DNA of 64,000 bases from contig NZ_CP073104.1 of assembly GCF_018138145.1 (NCBI RefSeq), forward strand, positions 6,105,001-6,169,000, written 5' to 3'. This DNA comes from Pseudomonas sp. SCA2728.1_7. Lineage in GTDB: Bacteria; Pseudomonadota; Gammaproteobacteria; Pseudomonadales; Pseudomonadaceae. The notes beneath the pieces were generated by a model that did no database searches, was not told the origin of the DNA, and was given only the letters and a program-made list of their open reading frames with translations. Of this stretch, positions 36,801 through 48,407 are shown piece by piece. Numbering within the stretch: the first letter of the stretch is position 1; each line of letters begins with the position of its first letter. Position numbers and translations under genes: made by a program.

Positions 36801-39800
36801 TACCGCTACAGCGGCCAGACCGATTTGCGCATCGGTGCGCCGGTGGCCAACCGCATCCGTCCGGAAAGCGAAGGGCTGATCGGTGCGTTCCTCAACACCC
36901 AGGTTCTGCGTTGCCAGCTCGACGGCATGATGTCGGTCGGCGAACTGTTCGAGCAGGTGCGCCACACCGTGATCGAAGGTCAGTCGCATCAGGATCTGCC
37001 GTTCGATCATCTGGTCGAAGCGTTGCAGCCGCCGCGCAGCGCCGCGTACAACCCGCTGTTCCAGGTGATGTGCAACGTGCAGCGCTGGGAATTTCAGCAG
37101 AGCCGCATGCTCGCCGGCATGACCGTCGAGTACCTGGCCAACGATGCGCGAGCGACCAAGTTCGACCTCAATCTGGAAGTCACCGACCTCGACCATCGCC
37201 TCGGTTGCTGCCTGACTTACAGCACCGATCTGTTCGACGAGCCGACCATCGCGCGCATGGCCAGACATTGGCGCAATCTGCTTGAAGCGCTGATCGCCGA
37301 TCCGCAACAGCGCCTCAGCGAATTGCCGCTGCTCGATCAACCCGAGCAACAGCAACTGCTCGACAGCCTCGGCATCGAGCCGGGCGAGCATCGTCTCGAC
37401 CAGTGCATCCATCACCTGTTTGCCGAACAAGCGCTGGCGCGTAAAGACGCACCGGCCCTGACCTTCGCCGGGCAGACCCTGAGCTACGCCGAACTCGACG
37501 CCCGCGCCAATCGCCTGGCCTGGGCCCTGCGTGAGCGCGGCGTTGGCCCACAGGTGCGCGTTGGTCTGGCGCTTGAGCGTTCGCTGGAGATGGTCATCGG
37601 CCTGCTGGCGATCCTCAAGGCTGGCGGTGCGTATGTGCCGCTGGACCCGGAATACCCGCTCGACCGTCTGCATTACATGATCGAAGACAGCCGCATCGGC
37701 TTGCTGCTCAGTGATCGCGCAATGTTCAAAGCCCTCGGCGATCTCCCACCAAGCGTGGCGCGCTGGTGCCTGGAAGAGGACAGCGCGGCACTCGCCGCTT
37801 ACCCGGCCAGTGAGCTGCCGTTTACCAGCCTGCCACAACATCAGGCTTACCTGATTTACACCTCGGGCTCGACCGGCAAGCCGAAAGGCGTGGTGGTCTC
37901 CCACGGCGAAATCGCCATGCACTGTCAGGCCGTGATCGAGCGGTTTGGCATGCGCCCGGACGACTGCGAACTGCACTTCTATTCGATCAACTTCGATGCG
38001 GCAACTGAGCGTTTGTTGGTGCCGTTGCTCAGCGGCGCGCAAGTGGTGCTGCGTGCGCAAGGTCAGTGGGACGCGGAAGAAATCTGCGGTTTGATCCGCA
38101 CGCATAAAATCAACGTGCTCGGTTTCACCCCGAGTTACGGCAGCCAGTTGGCACAGTTCCTCTCGACGCAAAACGAAATCCTTCCGGTGCGGATGATCAT
38201 CACTGGCGGCGAAGCATTGACCGGTGAACACCTGCAACGGATTCGTGCAGCGTTCAAACCGGCGATGTTTTTCAACGCCTATGGCCCGACCGAAACCGTG
38301 GTCATGCCACTGGCCAGTCTGGCGCCGGAGGTGCTGGAGGAGGGCGCCGGCAGTGTGCCGATTGGCAGCGTGATTGGCGCGCGTGTCGCGTACATTCTTG
38401 ACGCCAATCTGGCGCTGGTACCGCAAGGCGCGACCGGTGAGTTGTTCGTCGGCGGAGCCGGTCTGGCCCAGGCTTATCACGATCGCCCGGGCATCACCGC
38501 CGAGCGCTTTGTCGCTGACCCGTTTGCCACTGATGGCGGGCGCATGTATCGCACCGGCGACCTGGTGCGCCAGCGTGCCGATGGCTTGGTGGAATACTTG
38601 GGCCGGATCGACCATCAGGTAAAAATCCGTGGATTCCGTATCGAGTTGGGCGAAATCGAAACCCGCCTGCTCGATCACCATTCAATCCGTGAAGCCGTGG
38701 TGCTCGCACTGGATGCGCCGAGCGGCAAACAACTGGTTGGCTATCTGGTGACCGAGATTGCCGAACAAAGCGAAGCGAATCAGGCTGAACTGCGCGACGC
38801 GCTCAAGGTGCACCTCAAGGCGCAACTGCCGGATTACATGGTGCCGACGCACCTGATTCTGCTGGCGAGCATGCCGCTGACCGCCAACGGCAAACTCGAC
38901 CGCCGCGCCTTGCCGGCGCCGGATCCTGAGCTCAATCGTCAGGACTACGTCGCGCCGAGCAACGAGCTGGAGCAGACCCTGGCGCAGATCTGGTGCGAGG
39001 TGCTCAACGTCGAACAGGTCGGCCTCAACGACAACTTCTTCGAACTCGGCGGCGACTCGATTCTGTCGATCCAGGTGGTCAGTCGCGCACGTCAGCAAGG
39101 CATTCATTTCAGCCCGCGTGATCTGTTCCAGCATCAGACCGTGCAGACCCTCGCCGCCGTGGCCAGCCGCACCGAGCAGGTGACGGCCGAGCAAGGTCTG
39201 GTGGTTGGCGAATCGGCGCTGACGCCGATTCAGCATTGGTTCTTCGACACCGATATTCCTCAGCGTCAGCACTGGAACCAGGCGTTGTTGCTGGAGCCGA
39301 CCGCAACCCTCGAATCGCATCGTCTGGAGCAGGCGCTGCTGGCGGTGATCGAGCAGCATGACGCCTTGCGTCTGCGTTTCATCGAGGTCGACGGCCAGTG
39401 GCAAGCGACCCACCAACCGGTCTCCGATGCGGCGGTGTTGTGGCAAGTGCGCGTGACCTCGATGGACCAGTGCGAAGCGCTGTTCGCCGATGCCCAGCGC
39501 AGTCTCGACCTTGAACAAGGGCCGTTGGTGCGCGCCGTACTGGTCGATGGCCCGCAAGGTCAGCAACGCCTGTTTATCGCGATTCATCACTTGGTGGTCG
39601 ACGGCGTGTCGTGGCGCGTATTGCTCGACGATGTGCAAACCGTTTACCGCCAACTCGACGCCGACCAAGCGGTGAAACTGCCGGCGAAAACCAGTGCCTT
39701 CAAGGACTGGACGGCACGCCTGCAGGCCTACGCCGGCAGCGAGTCCCTGCGCGAAGAACTCGACTGGTGGCAGACCCAACTGGCCGGCCCAAGTGCCGAT

Positions 39801-42800
39801 CTGCCGTGCGAAAACCCGCAGGGCGGTCAGCAGAATCGTCACGCACAAACCGTCAGCGTGCGCCTCGATGCCGAGTACACCAAACAGTTGCTGCAACAGG
39901 CGCCAGTCGCGTACCGCACGCAAGTTAACGACTTGCTGCTGACTGCACTGGCCCGCGTACTCTGCCGCTGGAGTGGCCAGCCGTCTGCGCTGATTCAACT
40001 GGAAGGCCACGGTCGCGAAACCCTGTTCGACGAGATCGACCTGACTCGCACCGTCGGCTGGTTCACCAGCGCCTATCCATTGCGCCTGACCCCGCACAAC
40101 ATCGAAGAAGCCGCCGGGCAGGGCGCTTCGATCAAGGCGATCAAGGAGCAACTGCGTGCCGTGCCGCACAAAGGCCTCGGTTATGGCGTGCTGCGATATC
40201 TCGCCGATGACCTCAGCCAGCGCAGCATGGCCGCGCTGCCGAACGCGCCGGTCACCTTCAACTACCTCGGCCAGTTCGACCAGAGCTTCGGCAGCGATGC
40301 CCTGTTCCGTCCGCTCGATGAGTCGGTCGGTGCCGCCCACGATCCGCAGGCGCCATTGCCGAACGAACTGAGCATCGACAGTCAGGTCTACGGCGGTGAA
40401 TTGCTCCTGCGCTGGACCTTCAGCGCCGAGCGTTACGAGGCGCAAACCATCAACGATCTGGCCGATGCCTACCTCGGCGAGCTGCAAAGCCTGATCGCCC
40501 ATTGCCTGCAAGACGAGGCCGGCGGCCTGACGCCGTCGGACTTCCCGTTGGCGAAATTGACTCAGACACAACTGGATGCCTTGCCGGTGCCGGCCGCGCA
40601 CATCGAAGACGTCTATCCGCTGACGCCGATGCAGGAAGGCATGTTGCTGCACACCTTGCTCGAACCGGGCACCGGTCTGTACTACATGCAGGATCGCTAC
40701 CGCATCAACAGCGAACTCGACGCCGAGCGTTTCGCCCAGGCGTGGCAAGCGGTGATCGCCCGTCACGAAGCGCTGCGCGCGTCGTTCTGCTGGAACGTCG
40801 GCGAAGACATGCTGCAAGTGATTCACACGCCGGGTCGCACGCCGATCGAGTATCTGGACTGGAGCGCGATCGCCGAAACCGAGCAGGAACCGCAGCTGCA
40901 AGCCTTGCTGAAAAGCGAGCGCGAAGCCGGTTTCGATCTGCTCAATCAGGCACCGTTCCACCTGCGTCTGATCAAGGTCGGCGCGGCGCGTTACTGGTTC
41001 ATGATGAGCAACCACCACATCCTTATCGATGCCTGGTGCCGTTCGTTGCTGATGAACGACTTCTTCGAAATCTACACCGCTCTGGGTGAAGGTCGCGAAG
41101 CGCAATTGAGCGTGCCGCCGCGTTATCGCGATTACATCGGCTGGCTGCAACGCCAGAGCCTGGCCGAAGCGCGGCAGTGGTGGCAGCAGAATCTGCAAGG
41201 GTTCGAGCGCACCACGCCGATCCCGAGCGACCGGCCGTTCCTGCGTGAACACGCCGGTGAAAGCGGCGGCATGATCGTCGGCGACCGCTACACGCGCCTC
41301 AATGTCGAGGACGGTGCGCGTCTGCGTGAACTGGCGCAGGCCCATCAACTGACCATCAACACCTTCGCCCAAGCGGCGTGGGCCTTGGTGCTGCGCCGTA
41401 TGAGCGGCGATCGTGACGTGCTGTTCGGCGTGACCGTGGCCGGGCGCCCGGTGGAAATGCCGGAGATGCAACGTACTGTCGGCCTGTTCATCAACAGTAT
41501 TGCGCTGCGGGTGCAGATGCCTGAGGACGATCAGCGCAGCAGCGTGCGTCAGTGGCTCAGTGGCTTGCTCGACAGCAACATGCAGCTGCGCGAGTACGAA
41601 TACCTGCCGCTGGTGAACATTCAGGAACAGAGCGAATTGCCGAAAGGCCAGCCGCTGTTCGACAGCCTGTTCGTCTTCGAAAACGCCCCGGTGGAAGTGT
41701 CGGTACTGGATCGGGCGCAGAGCCTGAATGCGACTTCGGACTCCGGCCGTACGCACACCAACTTCCCGCTGACGGCGGTGTGCTACCCGGGCGATGACCT
41801 TGGTCTTCACCTGTCATACGACCAGCGTTATTTCGACGAATCGACCATCGAGCGCATGCTCGGCGAGTTCAAGCGTCTGCTGCTGGCGCTGGTCGACGGC
41901 TTCCATGGCGACATGGCCGACCTGCCGCTGCTGGGCGTCGAGGAACAGGACTTCCTGCTGCACGGTTGCAACCAGAGTGCCCACGATTATCCGCTGGAGC
42001 AAAGTTACGTTGCGCTGTTCGAAGCGCAGGTCGCTGCGCATCCGCAGCGTATCGCCGCGACGTGCCTGGATCAGCAACAGAGCTATGCCGAGTTGAACCT
42101 CAGCGCCAACCGTCTCGGTCATGCCCTGGTCGCCGCCGGTGTGCAGATGGATCAACCGGTGGCGCTGCTCGGCGAACGCAATCTCGATCTGCTCGGCATG
42201 ATCATCGGCAGCTTCAAGGCTGGCGCGGGTTATCTGCCGCTGGATCCAGGTCTGCCGAGTCAGCGTCTGCAACGCATCATCGAGCTGAGTCGCACGCCGG
42301 TGCTGGTCTGCTCCAAAGCATGCTTTGAACAAGCGCAGACGTTGCTGGATGAATTCAGCTGCGCCAATCGCCCACGCTTGCTGGTGTGGGAAGAGATACA
42401 AGCGGCGGCGACGGCGGCGCAGGATCTGGGTATTTACAGCGGCCCGGACAATCTCGCTTACGTGATCTACACCTCGGGCTCGACCGGCCTGCCGAAAGGC
42501 GTGATGGTCGAGCAGCGCGGCATGCTCAACAACCAGTTGAGCAAGGTGCCGTACTTGAATTTGAGCGACGCCGACGTGATCGCGCAGACCGCTTCGCAAA
42601 GCTTCGATATTTCGGTCTGGCAGTTCCTTGCCGCACCGTTGTTCGGCGCGCGGGTGGACATCGTGCCGAACACCATCGCCCACGATCCGCAAGGGTTGCT
42701 GGTGCATGTGCAAGCGCAGGGCATCACCGTGCTGGAGAGCGTGCCGTCGCTGATTCAGGGCATGCTCGCCTCGGATCGCTTGAGTCTCGATGGCTTGCGC

Positions 42801-43847
42801 TGGATGTTGCCGACCGGTGAAGCGATGCCGCCGGAACTGGCGCACCAATGGCTGCTGCGTTACCCGGACATCGGTCTGGTCAATGCTTACGGCCCGGCGG
42901 AATGCTCGGATGACGTGGCGTTCTTCCGTGTCGACATGGCGTCGACGCGCGGCAGTTACTTGCCGATCGGCACGCCGACCGACAACAACTTGCTGTATTT
43001 GGTCGACGGCGCGCTGGACTTGGTGCCGTTGGGCGCGGTCGGTGAGTTGTGCGTGGCGGGCACGGGTGTCGGTCGCGGTTATGTCAGCGATCCGCTGCGC
43101 ACCGCGCCGGTGTTTGTGCCGAACCCGTTCGGTGCGCCGGGCGAGCGTCTGTATCGCACCGGTGACCTGGCGCGGCGTCGTAGCGACGGAGTGCTGGAGT
43201 ATGTTGGCCGCGTCGACCATCAAGTGAAGATTCGCGGTTACCGCATCGAGTTGGGTGAGATCGAAGCGCGCCTGCACGAACAACCGGAAGTGCGCGATGG
43301 CGCGGTCGGTGTGCAGGAAGGCGTCAACGGTAAACACTTGGTCGGCTATCTGGTTGCTGCTGATTCAGCACTCAATCCGAGCGAACGCCTTGAGCGGATC
43401 AAGCAGCGCCTGCGCGCCGAACTGCCGGAATACATGGTGCCGCTGCACTGGTTGTGGCTCGACCAAATGCCGCTGAATGCCAACGGCAAACTCGATCGCA
43501 AAGCCCTGCCGGCGCTGGAGATCGGCCAGTTGCAGAGCCAGGACTATCTGGCTCCGCGCAATGATCTTGAACAGACTTTGGCTGATATTTGGGCCGAGGT
43601 GCTGAAGGTCGAGAAGGTCGGTGTGCGCGACAACTTCTTCGAGCTCGGCGGGCATTCGTTGCTGGCCACGCAGATCGCCTCGCGGGTGCAGAAATCCTTG
43701 CAACGTGACGTGCCGCTGCGAGCGATGTTCGAGTGCAGCACGGTGGAGGAACTGGCTGAGTACATTGATGGACTGGCGGCGAGTGATATCTCTGAGGAGA
43801 AGGTTGATCGGTTGAATGATCTGATGGCGGAGCTGGAGGGCTTCTAG
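30849..43847 (+). CDS. pvdL: Pyoverdine chromophore non-ribosomal peptide synthetase PvdL
   Basis: 4332 residues, close to the P. aeruginosa length. Order: fatty acyl-AMP ligase (1-560; [12 protein letters not shown] near 166), T1 (Ser611); C1 (HHIIADG at 802), A1 (IYTSGSTG near 1272), T2 (Ser1666); C2 (HHIVTEG at 1858), A2 (near 2335), T3 (GGDS, Ser2737), epimerase (HHLVVDG at 2913); C3 (HHILIDA at 3389), A3 (near 3872), T4 (Ser4270). There is no thioesterase, so the chain passes to the next synthetase. In the known family it builds acyl-Glu-D-Tyr-Dab. ATG has AGGA at 8 nt. Confidence 0.96.
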   Translation: MTDAFELPSTLVQALQRRAALTPDRLALRFLAESEEQAVVLSYRELDQRARTIAAALQAEAEFGDRAVLLFPSGPDYVAAFFGCLYAGVIAVPAYPPESARRHHQERLLSIIADAEPRLLLTSADLRDALQQIEGAPLLLCVDTLDRTLAERWVEPVLPQDHIAFLQYTSGSTALPKGVQVSHGNLVANELLIRHGFGIDVNPDDVIVSWLPLYHDMGLIGGLLQPIFSGVPCILMSPAYFLGRPLRWLEAISEYGGTISGGPDFAYRLCSERVSESALERLDLSRWRVAYSGSEPIRLDTLERFAEKFTACGFSADNFMASYGLAEATLFVAGTPRGTGIPALRVDDQALAQNRAEPGEGSPIMSCGISQPEHAVLIVEPSSLDELADNAVGEVWAAGPSIALGYWRNPEASAKTFVQHAGRTWLRTGDLGFIRDGELFITGRLKDMLIVRGHNLYPQDIEKTVENEVEVVRKGRVAAFAVSQNGEEGIGIAAEISRSVQKILPPEALIKAIRQAVAEAYQEAPSVVVLLNPGALPKTSSGKLQRSACRNRLADGSLDSYAVFPSTASESQESTTSASELEALIGNIWAEQLNVKQVSADDHFFLLGGNSIAATQVIARVREELALELSLRLLFEAPTLCAFAAAVAQQQQDGGSAQGAITALSRSEPMPQSLAQNRLWITWQLDPQSSAYNIPGALRLRGELDEDALRISFQQLIERHESLRTRFFERDGVALQQVAAAAELNLQLIDISDLPAAEREARAQQIREDEARTQFDLEKGPLLWVTLVRLDDEDHQLLVTLHHIIADGWSLNILIDEFSRLYAAASQGATANLASLPTQYADYGSWQRQWLAQGEGERQLAYWKAQLGDEHPALELATDYPRSAKQTHSAARHTVRLAGSLSDAIRHTAQAHQSTPFMLLLSALQSLLHRYSGQRDIRIGVPNANRLRLETQGLIGFFINTQVLRAQIDSRLSFVELLAQTRQAALGAQANQDLPFEQLLEAFPQAREQGLFQVMFNHQQRDLSALKRLPGLLAEELPWHSREAKFDLQLHSEEDRNGRLTLSFDYASELFDAATIERLAEHFSNLLREVCERPEQAIGDLQLLNTSEHAQQKNWSVAPCTPAQQWLPELLNEQARLTPERTALVWDGGSLDFAELHAQSNRLAHYLRDKGVGPDVCVAIAAERSPQLLIGLLAIIKAGGAYVPLDPDYPADRLAYMLSDSGVELLLTQTELLERLPASDGVSVIAMDALHLENWPSQAPGLHLHGDNLAYVIYTSGSTGQPKGVGNTHVALAERLQWMQNAYALNETDVLMQKAPISFDVSVWECFWPLITGARLLIAGPGEHRDPHRIAQLVQEHGVTTLHFVPPLLSLFIDEPLSAECTSLRRVFSGGEALPAELRNRVLAQLPAVQLHNRYGPTETAINVTHWHCTSADGERSPIGRPLGNVICRVLDADLNPVPAGVPGELCISGIGLARGYLGRPSLTAERFVVDPLGEQGARLYRTGDRARWTADGVIEYLGRLDQQVKLRGFRVEPEEIEARLLAQDGVAQAVVLVRETAAGAQLIGYYTASDASEVADEQITRLKTALAAELPEYMVPAQLMRLDAMPLSPSGKLDRRALPEPQWQVREHVEPVTELEQQIAAIWREVLGLAQVGLRDDFFALGGHSLLATQIISRTRQACDVELPLRALFEHSELGDFAEQIRLIQASGRTNKQPPIDKVDRSKPVPLSYSQQRMWFLWQMEPDSPAYNVGGMARLRGVLHVERFEAALQALILRHETLRTTFPSVDGVARQQVHAETGVRMGWKDFSKFAADVREQKVQQLADEEAHLPFDLETGPLLRACLVKTAEHEHYFVLTLHHIVTEGWAMDIFARELSALYEAFVDDRDSPLEPLPVQYLDYSVWQRNWLESGERQRQLDYWTAQLGREHPLLELPGDRPRPPVQSHQGELFRFDLSDDLAARVRAFNAQHGLTLFMTMTAALATLLYRYSGQTDLRIGAPVANRIRPESEGLIGAFLNTQVLRCQLDGMMSVGELFEQVRHTVIEGQSHQDLPFDHLVEALQPPRSAAYNPLFQVMCNVQRWEFQQSRMLAGMTVEYLANDARATKFDLNLEVTDLDHRLGCCLTYSTDLFDEPTIARMARHWRNLLEALIADPQQRLSELPLLDQPEQQQLLDSLGIEPGEHRLDQCIHHLFAEQALARKDAPALTFAGQTLSYAELDARANRLAWALRERGVGPQVRVGLALERSLEMVIGLLAILKAGGAYVPLDPEYPLDRLHYMIEDSRIGLLLSDRAMFKALGDLPPSVARWCLEEDSAALAAYPASELPFTSLPQHQAYLIYTSGSTGKPKGVVVSHGEIAMHCQAVIERFGMRPDDCELHFYSINFDAATERLLVPLLSGAQVVLRAQGQWDAEEICGLIRTHKINVLGFTPSYGSQLAQFLSTQNEILPVRMIITGGEALTGEHLQRIRAAFKPAMFFNAYGPTETVVMPLASLAPEVLEEGAGSVPIGSVIGARVAYILDANLALVPQGATGELFVGGAGLAQAYHDRPGITAERFVADPFATDGGRMYRTGDLVRQRADGLVEYLGRIDHQVKIRGFRIELGEIETRLLDHHSIREAVVLALDAPSGKQLVGYLVTEIAEQSEANQAELRDALKVHLKAQLPDYMVPTHLILLASMPLTANGKLDRRALPAPDPELNRQDYVAPSNELEQTLAQIWCEVLNVEQVGLNDNFFELGGDSILSIQVVSRARQQGIHFSPRDLFQHQTVQTLAAVASRTEQVTAEQGLVVGESALTPIQHWFFDTDIPQRQHWNQALLLEPTATLESHRLEQALLAVIEQHDALRLRFIEVDGQWQATHQPVSDAAVLWQVRVTSMDQCEALFADAQRSLDLEQGPLVRAVLVDGPQGQQRLFIAIHHLVVDGVSWRVLLDDVQTVYRQLDADQAVKLPAKTSAFKDWTARLQAYAGSESLREELDWWQTQLAGPSADLPCENPQGGQQNRHAQTVSVRLDAEYTKQLLQQAPVAYRTQVNDLLLTALARVLCRWSGQPSALIQLEGHGRETLFDEIDLTRTVGWFTSAYPLRLTPHNIEEAAGQGASIKAIKEQLRAVPHKGLGYGVLRYLADDLSQRSMAALPNAPVTFNYLGQFDQSFGSDALFRPLDESVGAAHDPQAPLPNELSIDSQVYGGELLLRWTFSAERYEAQTINDLADAYLGELQSLIAHCLQDEAGGLTPSDFPLAKLTQTQLDALPVPAAHIEDVYPLTPMQEGMLLHTLLEPGTGLYYMQDRYRINSELDAERFAQAWQAVIARHEALRASFCWNVGEDMLQVIHTPGRTPIEYLDWSAIAETEQEPQLQALLKSEREAGFDLLNQAPFHLRLIKVGAARYWFMMSNHHILIDAWCRSLLMNDFFEIYTALGEGREAQLSVPPRYRDYIGWLQRQSLAEARQWWQQNLQGFERTTPIPSDRPFLREHAGESGGMIVGDRYTRLNVEDGARLRELAQAHQLTINTFAQAAWALVLRRMSGDRDVLFGVTVAGRPVEMPEMQRTVGLFINSIALRVQMPEDDQRSSVRQWLSGLLDSNMQLREYEYLPLVNIQEQSELPKGQPLFDSLFVFENAPVEVSVLDRAQSLNATSDSGRTHTNFPLTAVCYPGDDLGLHLSYDQRYFDESTIERMLGEFKRLLLALVDGFHGDMADLPLLGVEEQDFLLHGCNQSAHDYPLEQSYVALFEAQVAAHPQRIAATCLDQQQSYAELNLSANRLGHALVAAGVQMDQPVALLGERNLDLLGMIIGSFKAGAGYLPLDPGLPSQRLQRIIELSRTPVLVCSKACFEQAQTLLDEFSCANRPRLLVWEEIQAAATAAQDLGIYSGPDNLAYVIYTSGSTGLPKGVMVEQRGMLNNQLSKVPYLNLSDADVIAQTASQSFDISVWQFLAAPLFGARVDIVPNTIAHDPQGLLVHVQAQGITVLESVPSLIQGMLASDRLSLDGLRWMLPTGEAMPPELAHQWLLRYPDIGLVNAYGPAECSDDVAFFRVDMASTRGSYLPIGTPTDNNLLYLVDGALDLVPLGAVGELCVAGTGVGRGYVSDPLRTAPVFVPNPFGAPGERLYRTGDLARRRSDGVLEYVGRVDHQVKIRGYRIELGEIEARLHEQPEVRDGAVGVQEGVNGKHLVGYLVAADSALNPSERLERIKQRLRAELPEYMVPLHWLWLDQMPLNANGKLDRKALPALEIGQLQSQDYLAPRNDLEQTLADIWAEVLKVEKVGVRDNFFELGGHSLLATQIASRVQKSLQRDVPLRAMFECSTVEELAEYIDGLAASDISEEKVDRLNDLMAELEGF

Positions 43848-43871
43848 TTCTTTAGCGCCTGCAATGGCCTC

Positions 43872-43936
43872 ATCGCGAGCAGGCTCACTCCTACATTTGG
43901 AATGCGTTCCCCTGTAGGAGTGAGCCTGCTCGCGAT
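43872..43936. repeat. REPIN, GTAGGAGTGAG type, tail-to-tail, after pvdL
   Basis: Near-identical copy of the 20649 element with the same TTTGGAATGC spacer. It begins 25 bases after the pvdL stop and can form a long hairpin in the transcript. Confidence 0.92.
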
Positions 43937-43980
43937 TGGCGTCCGTACATTCACCTACATTTCCAAGGTTGACGACCAGC

Positions 43981-44014
43981 AACCGGCAGCTCAGTCTGCC
44001 GGTTCTCTTTTTTT
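43981..44014 (+). terminator. Rho-independent terminator downstream of pvdL
   Basis: Stem AACCGGCAG / CTGCCGGTT with a 6-base loop and a T-rich tail (CTCTTTTTTT). It lies 130 bases after pvdL and just before the hydrolase gene. Confidence 0.9.
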
Positions 44015-44030
44015 GTCGCGGGGGTGGTCG

Positions 44031-44855
44031 ATGCCTTTTTTCACGGTTGACGGACAAGCGCTGCATTACATTGATCAAGGCACAGGCCCGGCGGTGTTGC
44101 TGGCTGGCAGCTACCTGTGGGATCAGGCCATGTGGGCGCCGCAGATTGCCGCTTTGTCGCCGCACTATCGGGTGATTGCGCTGGATCTGTGGGGCCATGG
44201 CGAGTCGGGGCGGTTGCCTGAAGGCACGGCGTCGCTGGACGACATCGCTCGTCAGGCGCAGGCCTTGCTCGACCATCTCGACATCGATCAGGTCACCCTC
44301 GTCGGGCTGTCGGTCGGCGGCATGTGGGGCGTACGTCTGGCGTTGTCGGCACCGCAGCGGCTCAACGGTCTGGTGCTGATGGACACCTACGTTGGCGTCG
44401 AACCGGAGCCGACTCGTCAGTACTATTTCTCGCTGTTCAAGCAGATTGAAGAAACCGGCGAAATCTCCGAGCAATTACTGGACATCGTCGTGCCGATCTT
44501 CTTCCGTCCGGGCATCGATCCGCAGTCGGCGCTGTATCAGGATTTCCGCGCGAAACTGGCGGCGTACTCCTCGGATCGACTGCGCGAAAGCATCGTGCCG
44601 ATGGGGCGTATCACCTTTGGTCGCGATGATTTGTTGCCACGTCTGGGGGAATTGAACGCAGCGACCACGCTGGTGCTGTGCGGCGATCAGGACAAACCGC
44701 GACCACCCTCGGAAGCACAGGAAATGGCCGAGTTGATCGGTTGCCCGTGGGTGTTGGTGCCGGAGGCGGGGCATATCTCCAATCTGGAGAATCCCGAGTT
44801 TGTCACCGAGGTGTTGTTTACCTTCCTCAGCGAGCGCAACCGACACACCGAGTAA
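44031..44855 (+). CDS. Alpha/beta-hydrolase fold protein
   Basis: 274 residues from ATG 44031, behind GGGGTGG; the longer frame starts inside a REPIN and was rejected. Catalytic triad candidates: nucleophile Ser in GLSVGGMWG, Asp in CGDQDKPRPP, His in EAGHISNLENP. The cap region is short. It resembles 3-oxoadipate enol-lactonase-like hydrolases; substrate unknown. The gene is isolated from pvdL by a terminator and bracketed by two REPINs of one type. No iron-starvation box precedes it. Confidence 0.83.
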   Translation: MPFFTVDGQALHYIDQGTGPAVLLAGSYLWDQAMWAPQIAALSPHYRVIALDLWGHGESGRLPEGTASLDDIARQAQALLDHLDIDQVTLVGLSVGGMWGVRLALSAPQRLNGLVLMDTYVGVEPEPTRQYYFSLFKQIEETGEISEQLLDIVVPIFFRPGIDPQSALYQDFRAKLAAYSSDRLRESIVPMGRITFGRDDLLPRLGELNAATTLVLCGDQDKPRPPSEAQEMAELIGCPWVLVPEAGHISNLENPEFVTEVLFTFLSERNRHTE

Positions 44856-44861
44856 TCTTCA

Positions 44862-44926
44862 ATCGCGAGCAGGCTCACTCCTACAGGAGAATGCATTCCA
44901 AATGTAGGAGTGAGCCTGCTCGCGAT
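44862..44926. repeat. REPIN, GTAGGAGTGAG type, inverted copy after the hydrolase gene
   Basis: The reverse complement matches the 43872 element, with spacer TTTGGAATGCATTCTCC. It sits between the convergent hydrolase gene and dsbG. Confidence 0.92.
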
Positions 44927-44949
44927 AGGGCCAGCCCAAGCGCCGAAGA

Positions 44950-45720
44950 TTATTTAGGCCCGAGAATCTTCACCAACTTGTCCGGCGAAGGCGCACCTTG
45001 CTGCTGTTGCAACTCACCCTTGTCATCCATGTAGAAAATCGCCGGCGTGGCCTGCAAATCCAGGTCTTCCATCAACTGCATGTTCGCCGCCAGTTTGCTC
45101 TGCACCGCCACCGGAATCTCTTTCAAGGCTTTGAGCGAGCTGCCCTTGCCAGCCTTTTCATGATCTTCCAGGGCCTTGGCCGGATCCTTCGCAGCGAGCA
45201 GCGCCGCCGATTTGCCCGGGCTGTCTTCACGGATAATTCCGACCATGATGTGCCGCAGTTGCACCTTGCCGGCCTTGACCCATGGCCGCGCCTGTTCCCA
45301 GAACATGTTGCAGTAAGGGCAGTTCGGGTCGCTGAACAGGTACACGGTGCGCGGTGCATCCTTGTTGCCGTCCTGAATCCAGTTGCTCGCCTCGAACTTC
45401 GCCCAGACTTCCTTGGCCATCGGCGCGTAGACCAGTTTTTGCAGGGGCTCGCTGCTCAGGTCTTTGCCATCGGCGTCGTACAGATTACCGAGCAACACGT
45501 GTTTGCCGTCCGGGGTCAGGTACATCGCCATGCCGCGGTTCTGATACTGCGCCGCATAGCCGCGCAAGCCATCGGGGGCGTCGAACTGGCCGACGATTTT
45601 CGCGCCTTTGGCTTCGATCTGTTTGATCGCCGCAGGCAACTCTTCAGCAGCCTGCACCGACGGCAAGTGCAGCAGGGTGCTGCCCAGAGTCAGCGTCAGC
45701 AGGTGGCGGAGGCGGGGCAT
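44950..45720 (-). CDS. dsbG: Thiol:disulfide interchange protein DsbG
   Basis: 256 residues with a signal peptide ending at VQAAEE. An N-terminal dimerisation domain precedes the thioredoxin domain with active site CPYC (SDPNCPYCNMFW) and the cis-Pro in ATPAIFY. It is a periplasmic disulfide isomerase or sulfenic-acid reductase, kept reduced by DsbD. Its start lies 25 bases inside the tlpA-like gene, and the operon dsbD2-tlpA-dsbG corresponds to PA2478-PA2476. Confidence 0.9.
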   Translation of the reverse strand: MPRLRHLLTLTLGSTLLHLPSVQAAEELPAAIKQIEAKGAKIVGQFDAPDGLRGYAAQYQNRGMAMYLTPDGKHVLLGNLYDADGKDLSSEPLQKLVYAPMAKEVWAKFEASNWIQDGNKDAPRTVYLFSDPNCPYCNMFWEQARPWVKAGKVQLRHIMVGIIREDSPGKSAALLAAKDPAKALEDHEKAGKGSSLKALKEIPVAVQSKLAANMQLMEDLDLQATPAIFYMDDKGELQQQQGAPSPDKLVKILGPK

Positions 45721-46577
45721 GGCAGTTTCCTTGCAGAGGTGGCCGGTGCGGTGGCCGGGTTCGAATTCGGGGTCGGGGTGTCAAAGTTTTCCAGCGCACG
45801 CGCCAGGCTGGCATTGGACAGCTCGCCCAAGTGGCTGGTCAGCAGGCGACCGTCAGGGCTATAGAACAGCGTAGTCGGCAATGCCATCGAACCGACGGCC
45901 TGACCCAGCCGACCACTGCGGTCGAACAGCACGTTATTGAGGCTCAGGCCCTGGGTTTCGAGAAACGTCGCCACGCTCTGCATGCTTTCAGCCTGATTGA
46001 CGAACAGGAAGGTCAGGTCGGGGCGTTGTTGCTGAGCGCTTTCCAGCACCGGCATCTCGCGCCGGCACGGTGGACACCAGGTCGCCCACAGGTTGATCAC
46101 CAGCGGGCCGCCCTGATAGTCGCTGAGCTGGATGGTTTCCCCGGCCGCGTTGCGCAGGGAGATGTCCGGCAGCCGGGTGCCTTGTTCATAGATGTTTAAC
46201 GACAACGTCGCCAACAGCCAGAACGCCACACCGCTGGCCACGCCAAAACCCAACGGGCGACGCAGTCCTGGACGACGCCAGCCGCGATACAGCGCCGCCA
46301 GCAGCAACACAATCACACCCGGCCAGGCGAGGAAACCACCGTCACGCAAATCGATGATCTGCCACGGGTCATTGCGATAGTGCGACCAGTAAAGCAGCAC
46401 AAATGCCACCCGCGCCGCGAGCATCCCGAGCAGAAACAGGCTGAACAATGCCGACTCGGGGTTATCGCCGCCGCGCTTGGCCACCCGCCAGCCGACAAAG
46501 GTCGCCAGCGCCAGGGCACTGATCAGCAGCAGGTGGTTAAGTGCGATGGCAAAGGTGCCGAGGGTTAACGTCAGCAT
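45696..46577 (-). CDS. Membrane-anchored TlpA-family thiol:disulfide protein with LGT-like N-terminal domain
   Basis: 293 residues. The first ~130 are about four hydrophobic segments (LLLISALALATFVG, LFLLGMLAARVAFVLLYW) resembling the membrane domain of prolipoprotein diacylglyceryl transferase. A thioredoxin domain follows with INLWATWCPPCRREMP and the cis-Pro in SMALPTTLFY. It should work as a membrane-bound periplasmic reductase, taking electrons from DsbD. LGT catalytic residues were not confirmed, so lipid transfer is not implied. It overlaps dsbD by one base and dsbG by 25. Confidence 0.87.
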   Translation of the reverse strand: MLTLTLGTFAIALNHLLLISALALATFVGWRVAKRGGDNPESALFSLFLLGMLAARVAFVLLYWSHYRNDPWQIIDLRDGGFLAWPGVIVLLLAALYRGWRRPGLRRPLGFGVASGVAFWLLATLSLNIYEQGTRLPDISLRNAAGETIQLSDYQGGPLVINLWATWCPPCRREMPVLESAQQQRPDLTFLFVNQAESMQSVATFLETQGLSLNNVLFDRSGRLGQAVGSMALPTTLFYSPDGRLLTSHLGELSNASLARALENFDTPTPNSNPATAPATSARKLPCPASATC

Positions 46578-48310
46578 TAATTGGCGTCCCGGGTGGTGGC
46601 CCAGCGTTGCAGAAACGTCTCGGCATCGACTTCGCCGGTGATGCGCTGGCTGCGGCGTTCTTCGCCATCCGTGCCGATCCAGACGAAGCTCGGTGGCCCC
46701 GGCACTTTGTAGCGGCTGAGCAGTTCACGGCTGGCGGCATTGTCGGCAGTGACATCGAGGCGCAGCAGGCGTACGTCATTCAACGCCTGCATGACCTTGT
46801 CCTTGCCGAACACCTGCTTCTCCATGACTTTGCACGACACACACCAGTCGGCGTAGTAATCGAGCAGCACCCACTGACCCTGAGCCTTGGCGGCATCGAG
46901 TTCGCGTTGCAGCGCCGCCGGCTCCTTGATCGTGGTGAACGCGTCATGAGCCGATGGCAGCGCTGCGCTGGAGCGGCCGGCGCTGTAGACCTGCAACGGC
47001 TGATACGGATCATCGCTGCCGCCCGCCGCACCAATCACCAGCAAACTGCCCCACAGGCCGAGCAACAGCGAGGTCGCGCCGAACAGTTGGGCAGCGCGGC
47101 CAAAACCTTCGGACTGTTTCCAGGCACAGAACGCTGCGATCAACAGCAATGCACCGCACAGGCCCAGCCACAACGAAGCATCGAGCACCGGACGCAACAT
47201 CAACAGCGCCGTGGCGAGGAAGAGGAAACCGAATACGCCCTTGAGCAGGTTCATCCAGGCGCCGGGTTTGGGCAGGAAGCGATTGCCCACGGTCACCAGC
47301 AACAACAACGGCACACCGATGCCGATGCCCAGCGAGAACAGAATCAAGCCACCGTGCAGCGCATTGCCGCTCTGCGCGATGTACAGCAACGCACCTGCCA
47401 GCGGCGCGGTCATGCACGGGCCGACCAGCAGACCGGACAACGCTCCGAGCACCCCGGCGCCAATCAGACTGCCACCGCTGCGACTGCGCGAGGCGTGTTC
47501 AAGACGATCGCGCAGGGCCACCGGCAATTGCAGTTCAAAGAAACCGAACATCGGCAAGGCCAGCACCACGAAGATCGCGGCAAACGTGCCGAGCAGCCAC
47601 GGATTCTGCAACCACGCCTGCAGGTTGGCGCCGAGTAGCGCAGCAATCACACCCATCGCCGCATAGACCAGCGCCATGCAGATCACATAACTGCCGGCCA
47701 GTGCGAAACCGCGACGCGGGGTGGCACCACTGCCGACCACCATGCCGGCCAGAATCGGCAGCATCGGCAATGTGCATGGGGTGAAGGCTAGCAACAGACC
47801 GAGGCCGAAAAACACCAGCAAACTCCAGCCCAGTGCCCGTTGTTGCAAGCTGCTGGCCAAGGCCTGATCCGGCGCTTCAGCGCTTGCGGCCACTGCCGCT
47901 TTGCCGCCCAGGTCAATGACCCGGGTTTGCGGCGGATAGCACAGACCCGCATCGGCACAGCCCTGATAGCTGACCTTGATCTGGCCTGTGGCTGTCGCCG
48001 GGATTTTCACTTCCAGCCCTTGGCGATAGACCGGTTGTTCACCGAAGAACTCGTCGCTGTGGGATTCGCCTTCAGGCAGCGCGGGTTGCTGCTCTGCGCT
48101 CAGGCCATCGAATTTCAGGCGTTTCTGATACAGGTAATAGCCGTCGGTGATTTGCCAGAACAGCTGGGTTTCACCGGATTCAAGACGTTCGGAGGTGAGC
48201 ACGAACGCCTTGTCGACCGGCAGAAACTCCGGCTTGGTATCAAATGGATTGTTCCCGGCCTGGGCCAGGCTGGAAATCAGCAGAGCAAACAAAAGAAAAA
48301 AATGACGCAT
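46577..48310 (-). CDS. dsbD: Thiol:disulfide interchange protein DsbD (DsbD2 type)
   Basis: 577 residues. A signal peptide, then the periplasmic alpha domain (Cys pair in GCADAGLCYPP), eight membrane segments with redox cysteines in AFTPCTLPM and LVGPCMTAP, and the C-terminal thioredoxin domain with DWCVSCKVME. It carries electrons from cytoplasmic thioredoxin to the periplasm, presumably for DsbG and the TlpA-like protein of this operon. It corresponds to the second DsbD of Pseudomonas. Confidence 0.94.
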   Translation of the reverse strand: MRHFFLLFALLISSLAQAGNNPFDTKPEFLPVDKAFVLTSERLESGETQLFWQITDGYYLYQKRLKFDGLSAEQQPALPEGESHSDEFFGEQPVYRQGLEVKIPATATGQIKVSYQGCADAGLCYPPQTRVIDLGGKAAVAASAEAPDQALASSLQQRALGWSLLVFFGLGLLLAFTPCTLPMLPILAGMVVGSGATPRRGFALAGSYVICMALVYAAMGVIAALLGANLQAWLQNPWLLGTFAAIFVVLALPMFGFFELQLPVALRDRLEHASRSRSGGSLIGAGVLGALSGLLVGPCMTAPLAGALLYIAQSGNALHGGLILFSLGIGIGVPLLLLVTVGNRFLPKPGAWMNLLKGVFGFLFLATALLMLRPVLDASLWLGLCGALLLIAAFCAWKQSEGFGRAAQLFGATSLLLGLWGSLLVIGAAGGSDDPYQPLQVYSAGRSSAALPSAHDAFTTIKEPAALQRELDAAKAQGQWVLLDYYADWCVSCKVMEKQVFGKDKVMQALNDVRLLRLDVTADNAASRELLSRYKVPGPPSFVWIGTDGEERRSQRITGEVDAETFLQRWATTRDAN

Positions 48311-48407
48311 GGAGGAGCCTTGTCCCTGTGCAAGTGAGGTGCAGAATGGGCGGCGGCGATTAACCGATAATTAACCATATCCTACAAGGCCCTCCGGTTT
48401 CGGCCAA

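Noticed and set aside
33606..38681. Open frame of 1691 codons on the minus strand
   Set aside because: Antisense shadow of pvdL caused by high G+C and codon bias. The sense frame encodes recognisable synthetase domains throughout.
38682..41810. Open frame of 1042 codons on the minus strand
   Set aside because: Also an antisense shadow of pvdL, without domain signatures or ribosome site.
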